A stretch of DNA of 64,000 nt, from the NCBI RefSeq assembly GCF_014217805.1, contig NZ_CP055155.1, positions 52,704 through 116,703 on the forward strand, in the 5' to 3' direction. Position numbers and translations under genes: made by a program. The first letter of the stretch is position 1. Each line of letters begins with the position of its first letter. Shown piece by piece: positions 48,402 through 56,989 of this stretch. The notes under the pieces were generated by a model. That model saw nothing but the letters and a program-made list of their open reading frames with translations. It searched no databases and had not been told where the DNA came from. The stretch comes from Adhaeribacter swui. GTDB taxonomy: Bacteria; Bacteroidota; Bacteroidia; Cytophagales; Hymenobacteraceae.

Positions 48402-49520
48402 TTAATTAACAGAACCATAGGCAGTGACCTTTTCTTTTGGCGCCGGCTTACCTGCTTTCAGGTGTTCGTTAAAGAAAGAGGTTAGTTTATCAAAGGGAAT
48501 TATGTTTACCTTATCATACAAATCAACGTGACTAGCATTGGGGATGATCATTAACTCTTTTTGCCCGGTAGCTGCCTGGTAAGCATCTTCTGAGAAATAC
48601 CGGGAGTGGGCTTTTTCCCCGGCAATCAGTAAAACCGGACGAGGGGCTATTTCTTTAATATAAGTCAGTAGCGGCATATTCATGAACGACAGCGGGCTAG
48701 TAGCTGTCCAGGCACCATTGGAATTAATCGAATTAGGATGAAAACCCCGCGGCGTTTTATAATAATTGAAATAATCCACTACAAACTGAGGTTCGTTGCC
48801 TTGCAATTTTTCCGGTAGATTATTGGTGGAAGGAGCAGGTGTGCCTTTCTCCGCATCGGCCCAACGTTGCTGGCTCATTTGTTCCAACGTTTTGGTGCGT
48901 TCTTCAGGGGTCAGTTTATCAAAATAGCCTTTGGCCATCACCCGTGACATATCGTACATACTGGTAGTAGCAACAGCTTTCACGCGTTTGTCCACGGCCA
49001 CCGCGTTCAGCGCCATGCCGGCATAACCACAAATACCGATGATGCCGATGCGGTTCCGGTCAACGGAAGACTGCAAGCCGAGAAAGTCCACGGCGGCGCT
49101 GAAATCTTCCGTATTGATGTCGGGTGATGCGACATGACGAGGCTGCCCCCCGCTTTCGCCCGTGTAAGACGGATCGAAGGCCAGGGCAGCAAAACCACGT
49201 TCGGCCATATTTTGGGCGTATAATCCGGAGGATTGTTCTTTTACTGCCCCAAATGGGCCGCTAATGGCCAAGGCCGCTAAAGCTTCGTTGGCCCTGTTCT
49301 TCGGCAGGTATAAATCGGCCGCAATCGTAATGCCATACCGGTTTTGAAAGGTTACTTCTTGCCGGGTTACCTTATCACTTAATGAAAAAGTATAGTGATT
49401 TGTTTTTCCTGCTTCTTTCATTGTTTTTGATTTTTCTGAATTAGCTTTTGGTTTTATCTGAGCAAAGACCTGTCCCATAATCATCAGGGACGAAAGGGCT
49501 ACAAGGGTTATTCTTTTCAT
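48402..49520 (-). CDS. Secreted alpha/beta hydrolase (dienelactone hydrolase-like)
   Basis: A 372-aa hydrolase with a signal peptide ending near residue 21 (LMIMGQVFAQ). In place of the nucleophile elbow it has IGICGYAGMALNAVA, where Cys may act as nucleophile as in dienelactone hydrolases. PVLLIAGEKAHSR near residue 315 includes the usual strand before the acidic residue, and NASHVDLYD near 345 holds the catalytic His. Close relatives are annotated as YcjY-like or generic alpha/beta hydrolases. The substrate is unknown. It is 30 bp upstream of the cupin lipoprotein gene. Confidence 0.87.
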   Translation of the reverse strand: MKRITLVALSSLMIMGQVFAQIKPKANSEKSKTMKEAGKTNHYTFSLSDKVTRQEVTFQNRYGITIAADLYLPKNRANEALAALAISGPFGAVKEQSSGLYAQNMAERGFAALAFDPSYTGESGGQPRHVASPDINTEDFSAAVDFLGLQSSVDRNRIGIIGICGYAGMALNAVAVDKRVKAVATTSMYDMSRVMAKGYFDKLTPEERTKTLEQMSQQRWADAEKGTPAPSTNNLPEKLQGNEPQFVVDYFNYYKTPRGFHPNSINSNGAWTATSPLSFMNMPLLTYIKEIAPRPVLLIAGEKAHSRYFSEDAYQAATGQKELMIIPNASHVDLYDKVNIIPFDKLTSFFNEHLKAGKPAPKEKVTAYGSVN

Positions 49521-49568
49521 GTTTTTAAATTTAAATTTGTCCGCATTACGGCGCTTACCTATTGATAA

Positions 49569-50138
49569 TTAATCTATTGTTTTGATGAATTTGGCAGGCA
49601 CCCCGCCTACCACGGTATTAGCCGCAACATCTTTCGATACCACGGCTCCAGCGGCCACTACGGCATTCTCGCCAATGGTTACCCCTGGTAAAATGGTGGC
49701 TGCCGCCCCAATCCAGGCATTCTTTTTAATATGGATTTTCCCAGCCGTTAGCTTTTGTCTATCGTTAACCGAAATAGGATGTCCTTCGGATAACAGACTC
49801 ACTTTAGGAGCAATCATGACATTATCGTCAATGGTAATGCCACCTAAATCCAAAAAAGTACAATCAAAATTGATGAATACATTTTTACCAATTTGGGTGT
49901 TCTTGCCATAATTAATTTGAAATGGCGTAAAAACCACGGTAGTTGCATCCACTTCTGAAGCGAATATTTTGCTTAAAAGCTTTCTGATTTCGTCTGAATC
50001 GGCTTCATTGTTTAATTGAAGGAGCAATTTGCGGGTGTCATCACAAGCCTTTACTATTTTAGAATAATCCGCATCGATAAAAGAAATCGGTTCGCCATCT
50101 AGCAGTCTCTGGAAAATATCTGGGGGTTGCATTTTCAT
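49569..50138 (-). CDS. Sugar O-acetyltransferase (maltose/galactoside type)
   Basis: A 189-aa enzyme of the left-handed beta-helix acetyltransferase family. An N-terminal maltose-acetyltransferase-like helical segment precedes the hexapeptide repeats, with INYGKNTQIGKNVFINFDCT, MIAPKVSLLSEGHPI (catalytic-type His in EGHP) and AVVAAGAVVSKDVAANTVVGG. It would transfer acetyl from acetyl-CoA to a sugar or similar hydroxyl. It is divergent from the AraC-type regulator, whose start is 108 bp away, so that regulator may control this gene and those downstream. Confidence 0.92.
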   Translation of the reverse strand: MKMQPPDIFQRLLDGEPISFIDADYSKIVKACDDTRKLLLQLNNEADSDEIRKLLSKIFASEVDATTVVFTPFQINYGKNTQIGKNVFINFDCTFLDLGGITIDDNVMIAPKVSLLSEGHPISVNDRQKLTAGKIHIKKNAWIGAAATILPGVTIGENAVVAAGAVVSKDVAANTVVGGVPAKFIKTID

Positions 50139-50246
50139 ATACCTTAAACGTTAAAGATTATAAATTTATCCCATTTAATTAGCGCTATTTATTACACTTT
50201 TAACGTATATACTGTCACATATTACATATTATTTACCCATTCATTA

Positions 50247-51086
50247 ATGGAATTGGAAAAAGTAAAAGAGGATAGCATTATTTTGCTCCAGGCAAAGGGG
50301 ATTGTTGAATTACCGGAGGATTTCCTACTGCATTTTCATACGCATATCTATTGCCATCAAGGAAGTATAAGCTTCCTTTTTAATGACAAGCCCTATACCT
50401 GTAACGCTGGGGAATTTGTTTTTTGGTTTTCAGGGAGCCAGCTGACTAATCTGACTTTCTCAAAGAAAATTAAGGCAAGTATTTTATTGGTAGAAAGAGA
50501 TTTTCTGTTGGCTAATATTCCCGACCAGAGTTGGAGTATTGATGTGGTATTACATTCTAAAGAAAACCCTATATTGCATTTGAAGGACAAAAACGACAAG
50601 CAAAGAGTGCTCTCCAATTTTCAACTCTTGTACGCTAAATTTTCGGAGCTAGAACACCTTTTCTATGCTGAGATATTGAAGTTGCAAATGCAGTTATTTA
50701 TTCTGGAAATGTGGCACACGTTTGCTAATGAATATGAACGCCGGAAACGCACCTTAGAAAGTGGATCGCTTTATGAACGATTTATGCGATTGGTACAAGA
50801 ACATTGTATCAAAGAGCGTGAAGTGCAATTTTATGCCACTAGGCTTCATATTACCGCCAAGTATTTAAATTTTATATGTAAACAAAATACCGGTATTACT
50901 GCCTCAGGTTGGATACAACGTTACGCCCGAGAAAGAATTACTATACTCCTGCAAAACAAGAATTTAAACATTTCCGAAATTGCCGATCAAATGAATTTTT
51001 CCAGTCGATCCTTTTTCACCCGTTATGTACGGAAGGTTCTGGGTGTTTCTCCAAGAGAGTATCGCCAGCGCTTGATAGTAATATAA
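50247..51086 (+). CDS. AraC-family transcriptional regulator
   Basis: A 279-aa regulator. The N-terminal ~150 residues form a cupin-like sensor part (HFHTHIYCHQGSISFLFNDK). The C-terminal AraC domain spans about residues 175-275, with HITAKYLNFICKQNTGITAS as the first helix-turn-helix and LNISEIADQMNFSSRSFFTR followed by VLGVSPREYR as the second. It is transcribed divergently from the acetyltransferase-hydrolase-cupin run and is the likely activator of that cluster. The inducer is unknown. Confidence 0.9.
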   Translation: MELEKVKEDSIILLQAKGIVELPEDFLLHFHTHIYCHQGSISFLFNDKPYTCNAGEFVFWFSGSQLTNLTFSKKIKASILLVERDFLLANIPDQSWSIDVVLHSKENPILHLKDKNDKQRVLSNFQLLYAKFSELEHLFYAEILKLQMQLFILEMWHTFANEYERRKRTLESGSLYERFMRLVQEHCIKEREVQFYATRLHITAKYLNFICKQNTGITASGWIQRYARERITILLQNKNLNISEIADQMNFSSRSFFTRYVRKVLGVSPREYRQRLIVI

Positions 51087-51127
51087 AGTTTACCATACAT
51101 TAAATTACTAATTTATTTTAATTGAAC

Positions 51128-51236
51128 TTATAAGACTAATCGACCCAGCTTAGTACAGGTGTAAGAAGTCGAAAATGTTTTATAAAAAAGCACTAATGTT
51201 TTAGAACCATACAGTATAAAATCAACGTTTTGGCAA
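51128..51236 (-). pseudogene. Decayed fragment of the cyclophilin-like lipoprotein gene
   Basis: The minus-strand frame reads LYGSKTLVLFYKTFSTSY before a stop. The intact gene at 47297-47782 has the identical peptide at the same point. The nucleotide match continues for ~100 bp. The rest of the gene and its start are absent, so this is a leftover from a duplication. Confidence 0.85.
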
Positions 51237-51291
51237 CTTTAAAAACTACCAATTGCTGCCTGACTTTATTGTTTTAATATACGATATTAGT

Positions 51292-51942
51292 TCATTTTAC
51301 ATAATTCAATATATCTTGGTTTTCTAAAATTTGCTTTTCGGCACCATACAATCCAACGTGGAACATTGCCCTTGCTAACTCAGTTGAAGTAATACTATAT
51401 TTCTTGCCCAATGCTTTAAGTAGTGGATAAAATACTCTTAAGATTTTATAACCGGCATTGGGCTCCTGACGGGGGGCCACTGGATAAATGTAAGCTGGTC
51501 GAAAAGCATAGAACTTCATATTCAAATTAGAAATTTGATTTTCGGCCATTCCTTTGTAGCGGGCAAAAGGAGTTCGGCTTTTCTCTGTACTATCTGCTCC
51601 CGCGCCACTGAGTAAACATATGGTTGCACCGGGGCTTTCTTGTTTTAAAGCAGTAGCAAAGGCAATTGCATAATCCACCGTGGTCTTTTTAAATATTTCA
51701 TCGGAAACCTGCCCGGTATAAACGCCAATGCAAAAGAAAGCACTGGCTATATCCTGAAACAGATGGGAGTGGCTAGAGTAATTGGCAAAATTTGAAGTAA
51801 CAATCTCCGTTAATTTGGGATGTTTAAGTCCGGTCGGTTTACGAACCAAACTTCTTACTTCCTGTATTTGGTCCGAACTAAGGCAATTCGCTAATACTAA
51901 GTTACCTACCATTCCGGTACTGCCAGCAATTATAACTTTCAT
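51292..51942 (-). CDS. NAD(P)-binding Rossmann oxidoreductase
   Basis: The start at 51942 (MKVIIAGSTGMVG) is preferred to an ATG at 51987, because the GSTGMVG nucleotide-binding motif normally lies right at the N-terminus. The 216-aa protein has LSGAG after the fourth strand and YAFRPAYIYP near residue 155, both typical of the atypical SDR/NAD-dependent epimerase-like class. It may act on a small carbonyl compound. It stands between the cyclophilin-like gene remnant and the acetolactate synthase gene, all on the minus strand. Confidence 0.85.
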   Translation of the reverse strand: MKVIIAGSTGMVGNLVLANCLSSDQIQEVRSLVRKPTGLKHPKLTEIVTSNFANYSSHSHLFQDIASAFFCIGVYTGQVSDEIFKKTTVDYAIAFATALKQESPGATICLLSGAGADSTEKSRTPFARYKGMAENQISNLNMKFYAFRPAYIYPVAPRQEPNAGYKILRVFYPLLKALGKKYSITSTELARAMFHVGLYGAEKQILENQDILNYVK

Positions 51943-52066
51943 TTCATGCAATTTTTTAAACTGTCTTGACCCGGAGCATTTTACCAATAGGAATTAGATA
52001 ATCTTCTGAGAGGCTATGTTCGATTATCTTTTATTTTTCCCAATTCGTATTCCGAAAATTAAATTT

Positions 52067-53806
52067 TTAATATAACCGAATTTCAGATACCGATGCTCCT
52101 TGAGGCACCATCGGGAAAACGTTATTCTCTCGGCCAACCATCACCTCTAACACGTATGGCCCATCGTGGGCCATCATAGTCTCTAAGGCTTGTGGTAAAT
52201 CTATTCTATCCTTTACTCTGCTTGCCTGGATACGATAGGCTTGGGCTACTGCTACAAAGTCCGGACTTACCATATTTACGGCGGAATAGCGTTCATCAAG
52301 AAATAGTTGCTGCCATTGGCGAACCATTCCTAAAAAACCATTATTAAGGATGAGTAGCTTTACTTTGGCCCCAAATTGCAAAATAGTACCTAATTCCCGA
52401 ATGGTCATTTGAATTCCTCCATCTCCAACGATCGCAATAACGTCTTTATCAGGAGCACCATACCAAGCCCCAATAGCGGCCGGCAGGCCAAACCCCATTG
52501 TTCCTAAACCGCCTGAGGTAACATTTAGTCTAGAGGTATTAAACTTCGCGTACCGACACGTTACCATTTGGTGTTGGCCCACATCCGTAACTATGATCGC
52601 TTTTCCGGTCGTTAGTTCGTTTAGCCCATTAATTACCTCCCCCATGGTCAAAGTGTCAGAAGTAGGAATCAGTTCCGGATTTATTACTTGAACAATCTCT
52701 TCTTGCTCTAACTTTTTAAATGCAGCTAACCATTCAATGTAATCGTTAGGTACGATAAGACGGGTTAGTAGAGGTAAAGTTTCCTTGCAATCGCCCAAAA
52801 CGGATATCGTTGTCTTTACTATTTTATCCATTTCTGCGGGATCAATGTCCAAATGAATCACCTTTGCCTGTTTGGCATAACTATCCGGTCTTCCGGTTAC
52901 CCGATCGTCAAACCGCATCCCAATCGCAATTAAGACATCGCATTGATTGGTCATTATGTTGGGTGCATAGTTGCCGTGCATCCCTAATAATCCAACGTGT
53001 TGCGGATGATCTGTGGCTAATGCCCCTATTCCCAGCAATGTCGTAGCGGCTGGGAAACCGCCTTTTTCGAGGAATAATTGGAGCTCTTTTTCCGCTTTTC
53101 CTAAAATAATTCCTTGTCCGAAAACTACCAGGGGCTTTTTTGCCTGATTAATAATAGTCGCCGCTTTTTCAATATACTCTTTATTCACAATAGGCTTGGG
53201 TCGATAACTCCGGACCTGTTGGCACGGCGTATAATTTAATCCCTCCAAGAGTTGAAGTTGAGCATTTTTGGTAATGTCAATTAATACCGGGCCAGGGCGT
53301 CCAGAACGAGCCATGTAAAAAGCTTTAGCCAAGATGGCTGGAATTTCCTCCCCATCGGTAATTTGATAATTCCATTTGGTTACGGGCATGGAAATACTTA
53401 AAACATCGGTTTCTTGAAAAGCATCGGTGCCCAACAGAGAAGCCGATACCTGGCCCGTAATACAAACAATGGGATTGCTATCGATCATCGCATCAGCCAA
53501 ACCAGTAATTAGATTGGTAGCACCAGGGCCACTAGTTGCCAATACAACTCCTACTTTGCCCGAAGTGCGAGCATACCCTTGCGCCGCATGAATACCGCCT
53601 TGTTCGTGCCGCACCAAAATATGGGTTAACTTATCTTTATAATCAAACAACGCGTCATAAACAGGCATGATCGTTCCCCCGGGATAGCCGAAAATTATAT
53701 CAACGTTTTCTTCAACTAAACATTCTAAGACAGCTTGCGCTCCACTCATTGGGGAACAAGGTGTTAAAATACTTTCTGGTTGCTCAAATGTCAGGAGAGT
53801 ACTCAT
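52067..53806 (-). CDS. ilvB: Acetolactate synthase large subunit
   Basis: A 579-aa thiamine-diphosphate enzyme that condenses two pyruvates to acetolactate for branched-chain amino acid synthesis. The N-terminal pyrimidine-binding domain holds the catalytic Glu in LVRHEQGGIHAAQGYAR. FAD-domain features appear in MRFDDRVTG. The C-terminal domain has GDGGIQMTIRELGT...LLILNN for metal and ThDP binding. No ilvN regulatory subunit or ilvC/ilvD gene is adjacent, so it may be a second, specialised copy. The HxlR-type regulator gene begins 169 bp away and diverges from it. Confidence 0.93.
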   Translation of the reverse strand: MSTLLTFEQPESILTPCSPMSGAQAVLECLVEENVDIIFGYPGGTIMPVYDALFDYKDKLTHILVRHEQGGIHAAQGYARTSGKVGVVLATSGPGATNLITGLADAMIDSNPIVCITGQVSASLLGTDAFQETDVLSISMPVTKWNYQITDGEEIPAILAKAFYMARSGRPGPVLIDITKNAQLQLLEGLNYTPCQQVRSYRPKPIVNKEYIEKAATIINQAKKPLVVFGQGIILGKAEKELQLFLEKGGFPAATTLLGIGALATDHPQHVGLLGMHGNYAPNIMTNQCDVLIAIGMRFDDRVTGRPDSYAKQAKVIHLDIDPAEMDKIVKTTISVLGDCKETLPLLTRLIVPNDYIEWLAAFKKLEQEEIVQVINPELIPTSDTLTMGEVINGLNELTTGKAIIVTDVGQHQMVTCRYAKFNTSRLNVTSGGLGTMGFGLPAAIGAWYGAPDKDVIAIVGDGGIQMTIRELGTILQFGAKVKLLILNNGFLGMVRQWQQLFLDERYSAVNMVSPDFVAVAQAYRIQASRVKDRIDLPQALETMMAHDGPYVLEVMVGRENNVFPMVPQGASVSEIRLY

Positions 53807-53975
53807 TTAAAAGTTAAATAATATTGAGTTTCAGTTAATAGATACTGATAGAAAAAGCTATATCCGCAAGGTGAGAGTTCTCAAACTTTAAATAACTATA
53901 AACTTTTTTCAATCAACTACAAAAGTATGAAGAAGTTGATATACTTTTAATGCTAGTATCCTAAAGTATACCACT

Positions 53976-54317
53976 ATGGAGATGACTAAGGCACAGAAGA
54001 TCAGATATGTTCAAGACACTTTATTTGTAATTGGTGGCAAGTGGAAGCTTCCAATTCTAGTTGCCATTCTACAGGGTAATCATCGGTTTCGAGAAATACA
54101 CCGCAGTGTGTTGCCGATTACCACCCGCGTTTTATCCAAGGAGTTGAAGAATCTGGAGGAAAACAAGCTGGTTGCCCGTACAGTACAATCGACTACCCCT
54201 CCAACTGTGGAATATACGTTAACGGAATATTGCAAAACCTTAACACGGATGATTAATGAGATGATTGCTTGGGGGAAGAATCACCGGGAAACAATTTCCG
54301 GTACGTTAGAATCCTAG
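53976..54317 (+). CDS. HxlR-family winged-helix regulator
   Basis: A 113-aa regulator with the HxlR signature: GGKWKLPILVAILQGNHRFR, then EIHRSVLPITTRVLSKELKN, and VEYTLTEYCKTL in the wing. HxlR proteins usually sense electrophiles, formaldehyde or quinones and act as dimers on divergent promoters. It is divergent from ilvB and close to a run of redox genes, so control of either is plausible. No cysteine is seen in the N-terminal region, so the thiol-sensing mechanism of some relatives is unlikely. Confidence 0.92.
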   Translation: MEMTKAQKIRYVQDTLFVIGGKWKLPILVAILQGNHRFREIHRSVLPITTRVLSKELKNLEENKLVARTVQSTTPPTVEYTLTEYCKTLTRMINEMIAWGKNHRETISGTLES

Positions 54318-54349
54318 AGCCAGTTGTACTAACAATATAATGTCTAACC

Positions 54350-54749
54350 TTATAAAACAACCGAGTAGTAGGATAGAGTTGCTAATACTTTTTCTTGTTC
54401 GCATTGAAAAGCTCCGGTGACTCTGTTGCAGCATTTCTTCATTTTTGTACATTTTAAAACAAAATACATGAAAAAACGCTCAACCCTTAATTGTGTCTTT
54501 GCTAGCTCATTCGGTACATAACCAAAATTGCTTTTTGAAAGCGAAGCAAAGTGAAACAGGTTTTCAAAATCAACTTCCAAATACACTTCGGAGGGATCTT
54601 GGTTTTTTTGGAAATATTTCTAAGGCAATCGTTCCTAATTCCCACTCTGCCTCATAAGTAATCGTAACGGTTGGATTCTGAAAATACGAATAAGTAATAC
54701 TCATATAATGGGTAAAGCACCGGGTGGTCCAAGGAAGGTATTCTCCCAT
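54350..54749 (-). pseudogene. Frameshifted small gene, unknown function
   Basis: The first part (54749-54570; MGEYLPWTTRCFTHYMSITY...) encodes 59 residues and stops soon after a run of seven A in CCAAAAAAACC. With one A fewer, the frame continues smoothly into a second part ending at 54350 (VYLEVDFENLFHFASLSKSN...), giving about 132 residues. Both parts look protein-like. It could be a true pseudogene, phase variation at the A-run, or a sequencing error. No family is recognised. Confidence 0.55.
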
Positions 54750-54776
54750 AAACCATACGGAGCTAATTTTTCTGTT

Positions 54777-55196
54777 TTATGGGGCTTGCTCTTCTAAAAG
54801 CCAGCTCAGAGCTTCGGGCTCTTGAGCAAAATTCTGCACGTCAAATTTTGTCACGTCCAAAGCTTCGGCCCGGGTCACCACCGACTCTAAGGCGAGCCGA
54901 TGAAACAAGCTGCTCGGCAATACGCGGGCTAGTTTTTTTAGATGCGTTTGGGAGAGTAATTGGTAAAAAGTGGTCGCCATCCATTGCTTCGCTTCTGGGG
55001 AAAGGGTGGTAAACGCCTGGGCATTGGCTAAAGCTCGCTCCAAGTGCGTCGCTTGGAGGGCTTCGTAGAGTTTAGTGCCCCCAGTGATGACTTCTTGGGT
55101 GGTAACGGGTCGTTGCCACCGAGCGAGAAGTAGATGATGGGTGCTGTCTACCTGGATGTGGTAAAAATCGGATTGATAGAAAGTCTTCAAGAGCAT
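54777..55196 (-). CDS. STAS/SpoIIAA-like protein of Hymenobacteraceae
   Basis: The ATG at 55196 (MLLKTFYQSDFYHIQVDSTH) is chosen; an in-frame ATG at 55226 adds ten hydrophobic residues not expected in this family. The 139-aa protein has the pattern of a beta strand (HHLLLARWQRPVTTQEVITG), a helix with LERALANAQAF, PEAKQWMATTFY, and an ending EPEALSWLLEE. This resembles small STAS-like proteins that are common in Hymenobacter relatives. Function is unknown, with a regulatory protein-binding role likely. It lies 27 bp upstream of the frameshifted gene and may be in one transcript with it. Confidence 0.65.
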   Translation of the reverse strand: MLLKTFYQSDFYHIQVDSTHHLLLARWQRPVTTQEVITGGTKLYEALQATHLERALANAQAFTTLSPEAKQWMATTFYQLLSQTHLKKLARVLPSSLFHRLALESVVTRAEALDVTKFDVQNFAQEPEALSWLLEEQAP

Positions 55197-55350
55197 AGGT
55201 AGCCACAAGGTAGCCAGAATAATCAATCCAGAGAACCTTAAGAAAAGCTTCTTTTTGAAAAATGGAAGCTCTGGTTTACTAACTAATTGTCCTGATAACT
55301 ACTATTATCCTATGTTTGCCTAAAAGGTTATATTGGGATAAAAAGAGAAG

Positions 55351-55541
55351 AAAGGAAGGATAAAGATTCCTAGTATTATCAGGTGTAAAGAACCCGTTTA
55401 ACATGAGAATCCCCTTCCTTTTCTATGGCTACTTTGAACAGTTCCATAAAGCCTTCGAGCTTGCATCAGGATAGAGAAAGCCTCCATAGTCTGCTCTTTT
55501 AACTTACTTATTTAGTTTCTTCTTACTAAACGTTACAAGTT
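55351..55541 (+). ncRNA. Candidate bridge RNA region of the IS110 element
   Basis: The non-coding 5' segment of the element can form a large stem, AAAGGAAGG (55351-55359) with CCTTCCTTT (55413-55421), containing an inner pairing GATTC/GAATC (55365-55369 and 55406-55410) and a loop. IS110-type elements encode a structured guide RNA in this position. The exact ends and the guide loops cannot be fixed by eye. Confidence 0.45.
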
Positions 55542-56531
55542 ATGATCTCACCCGTAAAACAAAAGGTAATTGGTATTGATGTAAGTAAAGATTCTTTGGC
55601 CGTTTGCTTCTCCTTGACCAATAAGCTCCAGCACCTGGAGGTGAGTAATGATAAAGCTGGTTTTCAAAAGCTGGTGAAACAGTGTGGCGTTGATTGCCTG
55701 TATGTGATGGAAGCGACTGGCATCTATTACTTGCAACTGGCCTATTACCTCTATGAGCAAGGAGCACAAGTATTTGTGGTAAATCCAGTTATCATAAAAC
55801 GGTTTATTCAAATGCATTTAGGCAAAGGCAAGAGCGACAAGAAAGATGCCCAATGGATACAGCGCTACGGAGAACAAAGCCAAGCAACCTCTTGGCAACC
55901 AGAGCAGCCGGTGATTGTGGAATGCCGCCAATTAGAGCAGGTTGCCGAGCAGCTCATCAAACAAAGAACCATGGTTATCAATGCATTGGAAGCTTTAAAA
56001 CTGCAACCTGTTGTCAGCAGTTTGGCTACCAAAAGCCTGCTTCAAACCTTAAAAATGCTTGACAAGCAGGTTAAGCAAATTCAGGAAAAGCTACTAGAAA
56101 CTTTAGAAAAGGCTTTTGCCAAGGAGCTTAATCTACTTACTTCAATTCCGGGAATTGGCCGAAAGACGGCGGGGATGTTGCTTTTATTTACCGGTGACTT
56201 CCAAAAATTAGATAATTACCGCCAGTTGATTGCCAAAGCCGGTTTATCGCCCCGCGAATATACTTCCGGGACGAGTATCCGAGGGAAAGTGCGCATTACG
56301 AAAATGGGTGGGAGTTTAATCCGAAGCAAATTATATGTGTGCAGCTTTTCGGCCAAGAAATCGAATGCAGCCTGCAAGGCCCTTTATGAGCGGTTGGTGG
56401 CCAAAGGGAAGAATGGCAAATTAGCTTTAATAGCGGTTTGTAATAAATTGCTCAAGCAAGCTTTTGCCATCGTAAAATCGGGTATTCCTTACCATCCTAA
56501 TTATATGCATATTTCAACCCCAAAACCTTGA
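55542..56531 (+). CDS. IS110-family transposase (DEDD recombinase)
   Basis: A 329-aa recombinase. The N-terminal RuvC-like DEDD domain has Asp13 in GIDVSKDSL, MEATGIYY with Glu, and GKSDKKDAQW with the paired Asp residues. The C-terminal Transposase_20 domain has LTSIPGIGRKTAGMLL, AKAGLSPREYTSGTSIRGKV and MGGSLIRSKLYVCSF, including the Ser thought to attack DNA. The frame is intact. Length is normal for the family. It works together with an RNA guide in studied members. Confidence 0.93.
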   Translation: MISPVKQKVIGIDVSKDSLAVCFSLTNKLQHLEVSNDKAGFQKLVKQCGVDCLYVMEATGIYYLQLAYYLYEQGAQVFVVNPVIIKRFIQMHLGKGKSDKKDAQWIQRYGEQSQATSWQPEQPVIVECRQLEQVAEQLIKQRTMVINALEALKLQPVVSSLATKSLLQTLKMLDKQVKQIQEKLLETLEKAFAKELNLLTSIPGIGRKTAGMLLLFTGDFQKLDNYRQLIAKAGLSPREYTSGTSIRGKVRITKMGGSLIRSKLYVCSFSAKKSNAACKALYERLVAKGKNGKLALIAVCNKLLKQAFAIVKSGIPYHPNYMHISTPKP

Positions 56532-56546
56532 TTTTTAACACAGTTC

Positions 56547-56989
56547 ATGTTAAATACGAAGTGTTTTCTAGCTTTTGTACAATTCAATAATTAACGTTTC
56601 GCGGCTAAAAGAAGGCGCGTCTTTCGCAGATAGTTGTGTCTGTTGAACGTAAAAGTACTTAAAAAATGAATGACCCAACTACCGAAATGGAGCGCTTTTT
56701 TTTAGCCGCTGTTGGTGGCAGTTGCTGCTTATTTTGTTCTTATAGGTTTCCAAAGCATTGTGCAGCCGAGATAAATTCGCTGACCATTTGGTTGCGTTTT
56801 CTACTTTAGTTAAGCCTATATTTATTCGCTTATCGTTTCAGGCGGCGATGCCGAGAAGTCTTACGGTTGACCTTTTTCAAATAACTTAACTTCCACCTTG
56901 CACAAATGTATCTGCAAAAAGAGGGGCTCAAGCTATCGCTGGCCCCATCTATTTGAAGTTTTTAAAATTAATAATTAATGTTTAATTTT
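56547..56989. other. Intergenic region, no convincing gene
   Basis: Between the IS110 end and the monooxygenase gene. A 36-codon plus-strand frame from about 56666 (MNDPTTEMERFFLAAVGG...) has a plausible start but no ending like a known protein, and may be a remnant. No other structure was noted. Confidence 0.4.

Larger units (their letters stand above)
55302..56546 (+). mobile_element. IS110-family insertion sequence (boundaries approximate)
   Basis: The element has a long 5' non-coding part (~240 bp), one transposase gene and a very short 3' end, without terminal inverted repeats. This is the layout of the IS110 group. The flanks TGTCCTGATAACTA on the left and ATGTTAAATAC on the right match the two halves of the intact sequence at 61306-61337, which suggests the ends given here. 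Confidence 0.65.

Noticed and set aside
54350..54586. A stand-alone 78-aa minus-strand gene
   Set aside because: Its start codon is internal to a longer frame that continues upstream after a one-base shift at an A-run, so it is treated as part of a frameshifted gene.
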